Assembly (NCBI RefSeq): GCF_900105755.1
Contig: NZ_FNTQ01000001.1
Coordinates: 2,232,001-2,296,000, forward strand
Source: Streptomyces sp. Ag109_O5-10
GTDB taxonomy: Bacteria > Actinomycetota > Actinomycetes > Streptomycetales > Streptomycetaceae
DNA length: 64,000 bases
Direction of reading: 5' to 3'
Below are positions 33,407 through 43,220 of this stretch, piece by piece. The notes beneath the pieces are model-generated. The model was not told where the DNA came from. It did not search any database and saw nothing but the letters and a program-made list of their open reading frames with translations. Position 1 is the first letter of the stretch, and each line of letters opens with the position of its first letter. Both the position numbers and the translations under genes were made by a program.

Positions 33407-34066
33407 GTGTCCGTTCTCCTAGAGCAGCCCGCAAGCCTGGTCGCCTACCGCCCGAACAAGCCCACCGCCATGGTGGTCGTGGCCGACCCGCGCGTCCGTT
33501 CCACCGTCACCCGCCACCTGTGGGCGCTCGGTGTGCGCGACGTCATCGAGGCCTCGTCCATCGCGGAGGCTCGTCCCCGCATCGGCAACCCCCGCGACAT
33601 CTGCGTCGCCGACGTCCACCTCCCCGACGGCTCCGGCCTGACCCTCCTGTCCGAGACCCGCGCGGCGGGCTGGCCCAACGGCCTGGCCCTGTCCGCCGCC
33701 GACGACATCGGCGCCGTGCGCAACGCCCTGGCCGGCGGCGTCAAGGGCTACGTCGTCACCGGCACCCGCACCAACATCGGGCTCCCCACCCGACCCGGTG
33801 CCGCTCCGATGGGCTCCGCCGCCCGTATGCACCGCCGCCCCCCGGGTGCCCCGAGCCACCCGGGCGGCTACCGCGAGCTCTCCGGCCGCGAGGTCGAGGT
33901 GCTCCGGCTGGTCGCCGAAGGCCAGTCGAACAAGGCGATCGGTGTCTCGATGGGGCTGTCCGCCCTGACCGTCAAGAGCCACCTCGCCCGCATCGCCCGC
34001 AAGCTCGGCACGGGCGACCGCGCCGGGATGGTCGCCGTGGCCCTGCGCACCGGCATCATCCACTGA
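33407..34066 (+). CDS. whiI: Sporulation response regulator WhiI
   Basis: This 219-residue orphan NarL/FixJ-type regulator has an atypical receiver (about 20-125) and a LuxR-type HTH (about 150-215: LSGREVEVLRLVAEGQSNKA and LSALTVKSHLARIARKLG). The pocket is incomplete: the acidic pair reads VADP, Asp69 is kept in VADVHLPDGSG, and the conserved Lys is Thr (GYVVTGT). In S. coelicolor WhiI works as a heterodimer with BldM to switch on late sporulation genes. The flanking hemE/DUF3000 and rnd genes and the sigma-WhiG promoter support the identity. Confidence 0.93.
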   Translation: MSVLLEQPASLVAYRPNKPTAMVVVADPRVRSTVTRHLWALGVRDVIEASSIAEARPRIGNPRDICVADVHLPDGSGLTLLSETRAAGWPNGLALSAADDIGAVRNALAGGVKGYVVTGTRTNIGLPTRPGAAPMGSAARMHRRPPGAPSHPGGYRELSGREVEVLRLVAEGQSNKAIGVSMGLSALTVKSHLARIARKLGTGDRAGMVAVALRTGIIH

Positions 34067-34328
34067 CCGATCCACCTCCGACGGCCTGCCGCTGTCGGCG
34101 CCTACCACTGATGGCCCACCACCGACGTCCGACCGTCGACGGCCGGACGCCCGCCGTCGGCCGCACCGGTCACCGACCACCGATCGCCGGTGACTGACGG
34201 CCGGTCACCGACCGGTCACACGTTCACCGACGGGACCGACCGGCCGCCGGCCCGGCTTCGCCCCGTAACCTGTTGTCCCCCGTTCGTGGACCTGATCTTT
34301 CACCGGCCTGACTGGTTTACGACCCTCC
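34067..34328. other. Gene-free region between whiI and rnd
   Basis: I see no gene here. The stretch is dense in CACCGAC-type motifs: CCGGTCACCGACC occurs twice (34166-34178 and 34201-34213), with the inverted form CGCCGGTGACTG between. These could be structured 3' RNA of whiI or decayed tandem repeats. Confidence 0.45.
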
Positions 34329-34364
34329 GGCGCCCGTCGACGGAACGTTCCGTCGACGGGCGCC
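34329..34364. terminator. 36-bp perfect palindrome before rnd (terminator or operator)
   Basis: GGCGCCCGTCGACGGAAC is immediately followed by its exact reverse complement, with no unpaired centre. It ends 13 bases before the rnd -10 box, so it overlaps where the -35 should be. It may end the whiI transcript or bind a dimeric regulator of rnd. Confidence 0.6.
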
Positions 34365-34377
34365 GTCCACACACAGA

Positions 34378-34383
34378 TACCCT
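34378..34383 (+). promoter_or_regulatory. Candidate -10 element of rnd
   Basis: TACCCT ends 6 bases before the GTG at 34390. No ribosome binding site is seen. The 36-bp palindrome sits directly upstream. Confidence 0.4.
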
Positions 34384-34389
34384 TGACAT

Positions 34390-35670
34390 GTGACGGACGC
34401 CCAAGACACCGCAGCAGACAGTTCACTGCGCACCACCGGGGGCACCCCTCCGGACGACGCCGGATCTTCTGTGACGGGGGCACCGGTCCCTTTGCTGGAG
34501 CCCCGTGAGGGCATTCCGCCGGTGGTCGTGGACGAGGCCTCGCTGGCCGGCGTGATCGCCGCCTTCGCCGCCGGCTCCGGACCCGTCGCCGTCGACGCCG
34601 AGCGCGCCTCCGGCTACCGCTACGGCCAGCGCGCCTACCTCGTCCAGCTGCGCCGCGAGGGCGCCGGGACCGCGCTGATCGATCCCGTCGCCTGCCCCGA
34701 CCTGTCCGGCCTCGGCGAGGCACTGGCCGGCGTCGAGTGGGTGCTGCACGCGGCCACCCAGGACCTGCCCTGTCTGCGCGAGATAGGCATGACGCCCAGC
34801 AGCCTCTTCGACACCGAGCTGGCCGGCCGGCTCGCCGGGTTCCCCCGGGTCGGGCTCGGCGCGATGGTCGAGGGCGTCCTCGGCTTCGTGCTCGAGAAGG
34901 GCCACTCCGCCGTCGACTGGTCGACCCGGCCGCTGCCCGAGCCCTGGCTGCGGTACGCGGCACTGGACGTCGAACTGCTCGTCGACCTGCGGGACGCCCT
35001 GGAGAAGGAGCTGGACCGGCAGGGGAAGCTGGAGTGGGCGCGGCAGGAGTTCGACGCGATCGCGGCCGCGCCGCCGGCCGAGCCGCGCAAGGACCCCTGG
35101 CGCCGCACGTCGGGTATGCACAAGGTGCGCAGGCGCCGACAGCTGGCGGTGGTACGCGAGCTGTGGCAGACCCGGGACCGGATCGCCCAGAAGCGGGACG
35201 TGTCGCCGGGCAAGGTGCTCAGTGACGCGGCCATCGTGGAGGCCGCCCTGGCGCTGCCCGCCAACGTGCACGCGCTCGCGGGGCTGAACGGCTACGGCCA
35301 CCGGATGGGACGGCGGCAGCTGGAGCAGTGGCAGGCGGCGGTGGACCGCGCCAAGGCGCTGCCGGACCCCGCGCTGCCGCAGCCGGGACAGCCCGTGACG
35401 GGACCGCCGCCGCCCCGGGCGTGGGCGGACAAGGACCCCGCCGCGGCGGCACGCCTGTCGGCGGCCCGGGCCGCGGTCTCGGCGCTGGCCGAGCAGCTCA
35501 CCATGCCGCAGGAGAACCTCATCGCGCCGGACACCGTCCGCAGGCTCTGCTGGGAGCCGCCGCAGGTGGTCGACGCGGAGACCGTGGGGGCCGCGCTGGA
35601 GGGGTACGGCGCCCGGCCCTGGCAGGTGGAGCAGGTGACACCGGTGCTGGTGGCTGCGCTGTCCGCCTAG
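34390..35670 (+). CDS. rnd: Ribonuclease D-like 3'-5' exonuclease with HRDC domain
   Basis: This 426-residue RNase D trims RNA 3' ends with two metal ions. The DEDDy exonuclease domain (about 55-235) shows VDAERASGYRYGQRAYLVQL (here the usual DTE is DAE), HAATQDLPCLREIG, FDTELAGRLAGFPRVGLGAM and YAALDVELLVDL. An HRDC helical domain follows (about 255-335, VVRELWQTRDRIAQKRDVSP), then a second helical C-terminal part. The GTG start has no upstream Shine-Dalgarno and probably a leaderless transcript. It is convergent with the TetR gene, and the two stop codons overlap. Confidence 0.92.
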   Translation: MTDAQDTAADSSLRTTGGTPPDDAGSSVTGAPVPLLEPREGIPPVVVDEASLAGVIAAFAAGSGPVAVDAERASGYRYGQRAYLVQLRREGAGTALIDPVACPDLSGLGEALAGVEWVLHAATQDLPCLREIGMTPSSLFDTELAGRLAGFPRVGLGAMVEGVLGFVLEKGHSAVDWSTRPLPEPWLRYAALDVELLVDLRDALEKELDRQGKLEWARQEFDAIAAAPPAEPRKDPWRRTSGMHKVRRRRQLAVVRELWQTRDRIAQKRDVSPGKVLSDAAIVEAALALPANVHALAGLNGYGHRMGRRQLEQWQAAVDRAKALPDPALPQPGQPVTGPPPPRAWADKDPAAAARLSAARAAVSALAEQLTMPQENLIAPDTVRRLCWEPPQVVDAETVGAALEGYGARPWQVEQVTPVLVAALSA

Positions 35671-35676
35671 GCGGAC
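35661..35676. terminator. 16-bp perfect palindrome spanning both stop codons of rnd and the TetR gene
   Basis: GTCCGCCTAGGCGGAC reads the same on both strands, so each gene ends Ser-Ala-stop (TCC GCC TAG) using the same bases. It may act as a bidirectional terminator. Confidence 0.5.
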
Positions 35677-36410
35677 GGCGGCTCACGGTCCTCCGGGACC
35701 GGTTCGTCCTGCGGCGGTTCCAGGTCGGCCGGATCGGCCTGGGCGGCCTGGTCCTCCAGGAACCCGGTGTAGAGGTACCTGCCACGGTGCACGGAGAAGT
35801 CGATCTCGGGCAGGAGGTCCGGAACCGCGATCGCGGTCAGCAGATTGCGGTACATGCGGGAGATCCGCGCCTCGACATTGCGCATGTGCCGGTCGAGGGT
35901 GTTCGAGATGAGCACCACTCCGGCCCAGTTCCCCGCGATCTGACAGGCCTGTTCCTCGACATCGACGAAAGCCTTCAGCTCACCGCGTCGCCGCGCCTCC
36001 GTGAGCTGCCCGGTGTTGAAAGCGATCCAGTCCGGCCACGGAGTTCCGTAGGTCTCCGGCGCATTGCTGTGGAACGACAGCTGCAGAGCGGCCCGAAGGG
36101 CGTTCTCGCGGGAGATCCGGTGGGCCAGGATCATTCCGATGTCGACCACTTCCTGGAGCATGATCCGCTGTTCCCGCAGGCCGTCCATGGTCAGCGTGTT
36201 GTGCATGATGGCCGTCGCCACTTCGATCTTTCCGCCCGGGAAATGCCGGTAGAAGGCCCCTTTGCTGGTCCGTGCGGCGGTGATGAGATCGCCGACCGAC
36301 GTGCCTTCGTAGCTGTCCTTCACGAAAAGCGCGCCGGCGGTGTCGAGGATTCGCTGCCGGGTGTCGATGGCGCGTTGCTGCTGGCGTCGCGGCCTGCGCG
36401 GGTTGCTCAT
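35667..36410 (-). CDS. TetR-family regulator resembling gamma-butyrolactone receptors
   Basis: This 247-residue protein has an N-terminal HTH (RQRILDTAGALFVKDSYEGT, then SVGDLITAARTSKGAFYRHF). The long ligand domain has the overall pattern of ArpA/ScbR-type receptors: WPDWIAFNTGQLTEARRRGE, ISNTLDRHMRNVEARISRMY and a PEIDFSVHRGRYL end. A Pro/Glu-rich tail of about 35 residues is extra. ATG 36410 follows GAAGGCGAGA. The adjacent divergent ATP-grasp-like gene is the natural candidate target. A CGCTGATCAGCG palindrome lies in the shared spacer. Confidence 0.8.
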   Translation of the reverse strand: MSNPRRPRRQQQRAIDTRQRILDTAGALFVKDSYEGTSVGDLITAARTSKGAFYRHFPGGKIEVATAIMHNTLTMDGLREQRIMLQEVVDIGMILAHRISRENALRAALQLSFHSNAPETYGTPWPDWIAFNTGQLTEARRRGELKAFVDVEEQACQIAGNWAGVVLISNTLDRHMRNVEARISRMYRNLLTAIAVPDLLPEIDFSVHRGRYLYTGFLEDQAAQADPADLEPPQDEPVPEDREPPSA

Positions 36411-36942
36411 TCGATCTCGCCTTCGAGGCCCACCAACGGGTTCATGACCGAACGGGCTTCGTCCGGGAAAGCCGCGCACGGATGTCGGGACGCCCCCTCG
36501 CGTACGCGCTGATCAGCGTCCAGATACTACCGCCGTCGCGCCGGGCACCGCCCGCGACCGGCCCTCGCTTGACGTGACCGCGCCCGGGTTCCAGACTGGC
36601 GAAGACAGAACAGACCGAACGGTCCCTTCTAGCCGGGAGACCGTCATGACACCACAGGCATCACGCCCCCTCGGCCGACCGAACGACCTGGGCAACCGTC
36701 TCCCACATCCCTCGGATTGCTCGGAAATACAGGGAAACGACGGTCCGTTCAGCGGGACGAGGCCGCCACAGAGGGGAAGCAGAGCAGAAGAGACCACTCG
36801 GTCCAAACAGGCTCGGCATCACGGGGCCGGGGCTGCCGGCCCGACCCGGCCCGGCAGTGCCCTTTCAGACACTTTCACCGGCCGGGGCGGCGGACCGAAC
36901 CCTGACCCCGCCCCGCCGACATCCGCTCGGGAGACCGCCGTC
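36411..36942. other. Long divergent regulatory region between the TetR and ATP-grasp-like genes
   Basis: This stretch is 532 bases long. The 12-base palindrome CGCTGATCAGCG at 36507-36518 is a candidate TetR site, and a promoter lies at 36569-36597. The ATP-grasp frame is open from 36574 without a stop. The context GGGAGACCG...TCATGAC occurs twice (36635 and 36930), so ATG 36646 and ATG 36943 are both possible starts. The intervening codons look non-coding (Arg, Thr, Gln and Ser-rich, no family similarity), and the downstream start is favoured. Confidence 0.5.
36569..36597 (+). promoter_or_regulatory. Near-consensus promoter of the ATP-grasp-like gene
   Basis: TTGACG (36569-36574), 17 bases, CAGACT (36592-36597). 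It predicts a start near 36604 and a long leader if translation begins at 36943. Confidence 0.5.
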
Positions 36943-37881
36943 ATGACCACCGCCCTTTCTGTCGCCGCAACCGCGTCAGGGACCGATCCAGCCGTCGGTA
37001 CCGCGGCGGTGGTCGCGCCGTACGAGGGCGGCAGACCGTGGCCGCAGGCCTTCGCCCGGCACGGCTGGCGGACCGTGGCCGTCCTTCCGGAGCACCGGCT
37101 GCGCCCGCCGGCGTACCGGAACGCGGCGCTGCCCGCCGGGTACGGCGGCACCGTCGTGCACCGCGGGCTGCGGCAGACGGTCAAGGGGCTGCGGGCGCTG
37201 GGGGTGTCGGCCGTCGTCGCGGGCGGGACCGGGGGCATCGAACTGGCCGAGCGGATCGCCTGGCAGCTTCGCCTCCCCGGACCCGATCCGGCGTCCTCGC
37301 CGTTGAGATACGACCGCGGTGCCCAGGCGGCCCGGCTGGCCCGGGTGGGGATCCCGGCGCCGCGGGGCATCCGTACCGCGTGTCCGGCCGAGGCCGTGGC
37401 CTGGGCGCGGTCGCACCCCGCGGCCGGCTATCTGCTCGCCCCGGCAGCCGCCGGAGCCCCGGTCGACGCGGTGGAATGCGCGGACGAGGTCCGGATCGAC
37501 ACGGCCTGGCCCGCCCTGTGGCACGCGGCCGCCCAGCACTCCGGCAGCCCGCAGCTGGTGCTGACCGAACTGCCCGGCCGCCGCCGGTACACGGTCGGCA
37601 CCGTCACCCGCCCCGGCCCGGGCGGACGGCCCGAGCACGTCGTCACCGGGCTGCGGGCGGACGCCCCTGCCGGAACGGGCGCGCCGAGCGGCTCGTCGGC
37701 GCGGGTCCTCGCGCGCTACACGGTCCGGGTGCTCGACGCGCTCGGTGTGGTGTGCGGCCCGGCCACCGTCCGGCTCGGGTACGACGACGCGGCCGGCCGC
37801 GGTCCGCTGCTCATCTGTGCCCTCGCGGCGCCCGTCATGACACGGGCCGACGACCGTCCGGATGCCTGTCCCACCGTCTGA
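36943..37881 (+). CDS. Degenerate ATP-grasp-fold protein
   Basis: This 312-residue protein has a pre-ATP-grasp Rossmann part (AAVVAPYEGGRPWPQAFARH, TVVHRGLRQTVKGLRALGVS, VVAGGTGGIELAERIAWQL) typical of ATP-grasp ligases of secondary metabolism. The ATP-grasp core is weak: where the nucleotide-binding Lys (KPP.SAGS) is expected there is LAPAAAGAP, TELPGRR replaces the usual EF.xGxEY, and the metal ExN triad reads ICALAAP. It is about 100 residues shorter than active relatives. It is likely an inactive or divergent member. The next small frame begins 11 bases after its stop. Confidence 0.7.
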   Translation: MTTALSVAATASGTDPAVGTAAVVAPYEGGRPWPQAFARHGWRTVAVLPEHRLRPPAYRNAALPAGYGGTVVHRGLRQTVKGLRALGVSAVVAGGTGGIELAERIAWQLRLPGPDPASSPLRYDRGAQAARLARVGIPAPRGIRTACPAEAVAWARSHPAAGYLLAPAAAGAPVDAVECADEVRIDTAWPALWHAAAQHSGSPQLVLTELPGRRRYTVGTVTRPGPGGRPEHVVTGLRADAPAGTGAPSGSSARVLARYTVRVLDALGVVCGPATVRLGYDDAAGRGPLLICALAAPVMTRADDRPDACPTV

Positions 37882-37892
37882 GAGGAACCCCT

Positions 37893-38135
37893 GTGCTCAC
37901 GTCACCCGCGCACCGGTCCCGGCCCGCCCGTACCCGGCGGCTGCTGACGGGGAACGCCCGCATCTTCGAGCTGGGCACGCCGCCCACCGCGGACCCGGTG
38001 TCACCTCACGGCGTTTCGGTGACCGTCGGGACCGGCCCGCGGGTCGTGGGGGTTGCTCACGCAGTTCCCCGCGCCCCTGAAGAGGCGCCCGAGGACGAGG
38101 CGCACTTCCACCACCCGAGGCGCACTTCCGTGTGA
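37893..38135 (+). CDS. Small hypothetical ORF downstream of the ATP-grasp-like gene
   Basis: GTG at 37893 is preceded by AGAGGA at good distance and the frame runs 80 codons. The first half (LTSPAHRSRPARTRRLLTGN, then ARIFELGTPPTADPVS) has Streptomyces-like composition. The second half runs through a copy of the dispersed repeat and ends in a His/Arg/Pro-rich tail. No known precursor-peptide signature is present. It may be a genuine small gene, a remnant truncated by the repeat, or chance. Low confidence. Confidence 0.35.
   Translation: MLTSPAHRSRPARTRRLLTGNARIFELGTPPTADPVSPHGVSVTVGTGPRVVGVAHAVPRAPEEAPEDEAHFHHPRRTSV
38048..38083 (-). repeat. Dispersed repeat, copy 8 (inverted, short form)
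   Basis: GGGGGTTGCTCACGCAGTTC then CCCGCGCCCCTGAAG is the reverse form with a degenerate CTGGTCGCG half. It lies inside the small frame ending at 38135. Confidence 0.7.
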
Positions 38136-38253
38136 CCTTCGCCGCTCCCCCCTCCAGGACTGGGCAGTCACGTTACTCATAAGTAGCATGGGCCTGAGCG
38201 CGCGCTCAGCGCATCGCAGCAGTGCCATCCCGCACCCTGGAGGAGAGCCAATC

Positions 38254-39467
38254 GTGCCTCGTACCGTCAGGGATGTCGTCTTCGTCGACGGCGTCCGTAC
38301 CCCGTTCGGCAAGGCGGGCCCGAAGGGCATTTACCACGAGACCCGTGCCGACGACCTCGTCGTGAAGGCGATCCGGGAGCTGCTGCGCCGCAACCCCGGT
38401 CTGGACACCAAGAAGATCGACGAGGTCGCCGTCGCCGCGACCACGCAGATCGGTGACCAGGGCCTGACCATCGGCCGTACCGCGGGCATCCTCGCCGGCC
38501 TGCCGACCTCCGTGCCCGGCTACTCCATCGACCGCATGTGCGCCGGCGCCCTGACCGCCGTCACCACGGTCGCCGGTTCCGTCGCCTTCGGCGCGTACGA
38601 CGTCGCCATCGCCGGCGGTGTCGAGCACATGGGCCGACACCCCATGGGCGAGGGCGTCGACCCGAACCCGCGGTTCGTCAGCGAGAAGCTGGTCGACGAG
38701 TCCGCGCTGTTCATGGGCATGACCGCGGAGAACCTGCACGACCGCTACCCGCAGATCACCAAGCTGCGCGCGGACGAGTACGCGGTGCGCTCGCAGGAGA
38801 AGGCCGCCAAGGCGTACGCCAACGGCAAGATCCAGGCCGACCTGGTGCCGATCTCGGTGCGCCGCACCAACCCGGAGGGCGGCGAGACCGGCTGGGGTCT
38901 CGTCACCGCCGACGAGCCGATGCGCCCGGGGACCACCCTGGAGAACCTGTCGGGTCTGAAGACGCCGTTCCGCGTCCACGGCCGGGTCACCGCCGGTAAC
39001 GCGGCCGGCCTGAACGACGGTGCGACCGCCTCGATCATCGCCTCCGAGGACTTCGCCCGCGAGAACAACCTGCCGGTGAAGATGCGCCTCGTGTCGTACG
39101 CCTTCGCGGGTGTCGAGCCGGAGGTCATGGGCTACGGCCCGATCCCGGCCACCGAGAAGGCCCTCGCCCAGGCGGGTCTGTCGATCTCCGACATCGGTCT
39201 GTTCGAGATCAACGAGGCCTTCGCCGTGCAGGTGCTGGCCTTCCTCGAGCACTACGGCATCGCGGACGACGACGAGCGCGTCAACCAGTACGGGGGCGCC
39301 ATCGCCTTCGGGCACCCGCTGGCCTCCTCCGGCGTGCGTCTGATGACGCAGCTGGCCCGCCAGTTCGAGGAGCAGCCGAACGTCCGCTACGGCCTGACCA
39401 CCATGTGCGTCGGCTTCGGCATGGGCGCGACGGTCGTCTGGGAGAACCCGCACTTCGAGGGGGACAA

Positions 39468-39471
<4 letters not shown>
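38254..39471 (+). CDS. fadA: Acetyl-CoA acyltransferase (3-ketoacyl-CoA thiolase) FadA
   Basis: This 405-residue thiolase carries out the last step of fatty-acid beta-oxidation. The nucleophile Cys96 is in DRMCAGALTAV, the His base in YGGAIAFGHPLASSG, the second Cys in TTMCVGFGMG, and INEAFAVQVLAF is present. It is cytosolic. GTG 38254 follows GGAGGAGA. Codons upstream are open but unlike thiolases. Its stop overlaps the fadB start by four bases (GTGA), and FadA and FadB form the trifunctional complex. Confidence 0.95.
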
Positions 39472-41597
<2,126 letters not shown>

Positions 41598-41613
41598 CGG
41601 CCACAGCAGGGTG

Positions 41614-41646
41614 AAGGGGCCCTCCGCACCGCGCGGAGGGCCCCTT
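41614..41646 (+). terminator. Terminator hairpin of fadAB
   Basis: Perfect 14-base stem AAGGGGCCCTCCGC / GCGGAGGGCCCCTT with a 5-base loop, 17 bases past the fadB stop and followed by CTCG. It is also suited to end the convergent gene. Confidence 0.85.
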
Positions 41647-41665
41647 CTCGCGTGCGGTACGGCGG

Positions 41666-42682
41666 TCAGAGCTCGCGCCAGGCCTCGAGGGCCAGCCCCG
41701 GTTCGTCCTTGCGGCGGGTGACGAGGAGCCGGCCGGTGGACGGGGACAGGCTCGCCGCGGTCACCCGGCCCTGTGCGTCCGTGGTCAGGGCCACCCGGGC
41801 GTCGGCCGGGAGCTGCGGTCCCGACTCGGTCCACCAGGCGCCGGCCCGCTCGTCCTGGGTCGGATACGCGGCGAAGGCCACCCGGCCGCTCGCCGAGCGC
41901 TGAGCGAGGAGGGTGCAGTCGTACCCGTCGAGTTCGCAGCGGACCGCGGCGACCGCGCCGGGCCCGGCGGAGGGCAGCAGGGCGTACGGCTTGCCGCCCG
42001 GACGCCAGGCGCACAGGTCGCCGGACTCGTCGGTGTAGTAGAGCGTCGTGCTCTCGGCCGAGGTGGCGAGGGCGCTGAGGGTGCCCGGCCGGACCGGGGC
42101 CTCCAGCGCCTCCAGCTGCACGGGCGGCCTGCCGGCCTCCTCCTGACGCCAGCACACGATCCCGCCGGGCACGGCCGCATACACCTCGACGCGCCCCGAC
42201 TCGCCGGTCACGGCGGCGAGCCCGTCCTCGACCAGCCGCCCCTTCAGGTCCCGCCAGGGCTCCCAGCCGCCCTTCTCCTTCTGGGCGACCATGCTCAGCC
42301 CGCGCCCCTGGTTGCGGACGAAGACATGGGCGCGGCCCGCCGCGTCCACGGCGACGGCCGGGGCTCCGGTCACCTCCCCCTTCCTGTTCGGGTGGCCGAT
42401 CGGCTGCCAGTCCAGGGCGGCCAGATGCGGCCGGAAGTGGGTGGAGTGGACGAGCCCCGACTCTCCCTTGACGGTGGGCCGCCAGGCGACCAGATGGGCG
42501 TACCCGTCGACGCCCTGTCCCACCGCGAAGCCGGGACGCAGCCGCTGCTCGCCGCCCACCTTCCGGGGCGTGCCCCAGGGCGCGCCGGGTCCGCGTTCCG
42601 CCCGGCACAGCACGGCGTCGCCGGACGGCAGATAGACACTGAGCCGGCCGTCACGGCCGCGGAGGAGCCAGTCGCCGTTCAC
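41666..42682 (-). CDS. Propeller-like (fucose-lectin/PLL-type repeat) protein, unknown function
   Basis: This 338-residue cytosolic protein is built of repeats of about 50 residues, each with a W or Y, an aromatic-Gly turn and a DxxGR-like loop (AVDAAGRAHVFVRNQGRGLS, GESGRVEVYAAVPGGIVCW, DESGDLCAWRPGG). This suggests a six- or seven-bladed beta-propeller such as PLL-type lectins. There is no signal peptide. GAGG 5 bases before the GTG at 42682 supports the start. It is divergent from the NYN gene and convergent with fadB. Ligand and role unknown. Confidence 0.75.
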   Translation of the reverse strand: MNGDWLLRGRDGRLSVYLPSGDAVLCRAERGPGAPWGTPRKVGGEQRLRPGFAVGQGVDGYAHLVAWRPTVKGESGLVHSTHFRPHLAALDWQPIGHPNRKGEVTGAPAVAVDAAGRAHVFVRNQGRGLSMVAQKEKGGWEPWRDLKGRLVEDGLAAVTGESGRVEVYAAVPGGIVCWRQEEAGRPPVQLEALEAPVRPGTLSALATSAESTTLYYTDESGDLCAWRPGGKPYALLPSAGPGAVAAVRCELDGYDCTLLAQRSASGRVAFAAYPTQDERAGAWWTESGPQLPADARVALTTDAQGRVTAASLSPSTGRLLVTRRKDEPGLALEAWREL

Positions 42683-42746
42683 CGCCTCACTCTAAGCGGG
42701 GCCGTTCGGAGCAGTGGGGCGGCCCCGGGCGTGCGAGGCTTGGGAT

Positions 42747-43118
42747 ATGGAAGACAGAGCTCCCCTGCTGGTGATCGTCGACGGGGCCAACGTCGTCGGG
42801 TCGCGGCCGGACGGCTGGTGGCGGGACCGAAAGGGGGCCGCCGAACGGCTCCGCGACCGGCTCGCCGAGCGGGGGCTGCCCGGCCGGCCGACTCCGGTGG
42901 AGCTGGTGCTCGTCGTCGAGGGCGCGGCCCGCGGGGTGGCGTCGGTGCCCGGCGTACGGGTGGAGTCGGCACCCGGCAGTGGCGACGACCGGATCGTGGA
43001 GCTGGCCGCCGAGGACCCGGGACGGCCCCGGCTCGTCGTTACCGCCGACCGTGAACTGCGGGACCGGGTGACCGAGTTGGGCGCCGAGGTGATCGGGCCC
43101 AGCGCGCTGCTGAACTGA
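42747..43118 (+). CDS. NYN/PIN-like domain protein (YacP-type)
   Basis: This 123-residue protein has a PIN-like NYN fold: VIVDGANVVGSRPDGWWRDR carries the first catalytic Asp and Asn. A later acidic pair is in GSGDDRIVELA, and VVTADRELRDRVTELGAEVIG carries the last. Such folds are metal-dependent ribonucleases, and YacP/Rae1-type members act on ribosome-associated mRNA. It is short but complete. GAGG lies 8 bases before the ATG. A dispersed repeat follows the stop. Confidence 0.85.
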   Translation: MEDRAPLLVIVDGANVVGSRPDGWWRDRKGAAERLRDRLAERGLPGRPTPVELVLVVEGAARGVASVPGVRVESAPGSGDDRIVELAAEDPGRPRLVVTADRELRDRVTELGAEVIGPSALLN

Positions 43119-43156
43119 GCGCTCCGCTGGTCGGCCGGTTCGTTCACGGCGCGCCG

Positions 43157-43220
43157 GTGGGGGCTGGTCGCGCCCACGCGGCGGCGCCGCGGGTGAAGAC
43201 AGCCCCGCGCCCCTTACGGG
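43157..43220 (-). repeat. Dispersed repeat, copy 9 (inverted)
   Basis: GGGGGCTGGTCGCGCCCACG, a GCGGCGCCGC block and CCCCGCGCCCCTTACGGGG lie between the convergent NYN and glycosyltransferase loci. Confidence 0.72.

Noticed and set aside
36722..36750. Gamma-butyrolactone-receptor operator (ARE) around the CGGTCCGTTC sequence.
   Set aside because: Only the right half resembles the consensus. The left half and spacing do not fit.
36574..36942. Extension of the ATP-grasp-like protein by up to 120 residues.
   Set aside because: The codons give low-complexity hydrophilic sequence without homology. The region is better read as promoter and leader, though ATG 36646 has a similar start context and cannot be fully excluded.
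37893..38135. RiPP precursor peptide for the neighbouring ATP-grasp homologue.
   Set aside because: No leader/core pattern, no Thr/Glu or Cys-rich core repeats. The second half is a dispersed repeat and the ATP-grasp protein lacks catalytic residues.
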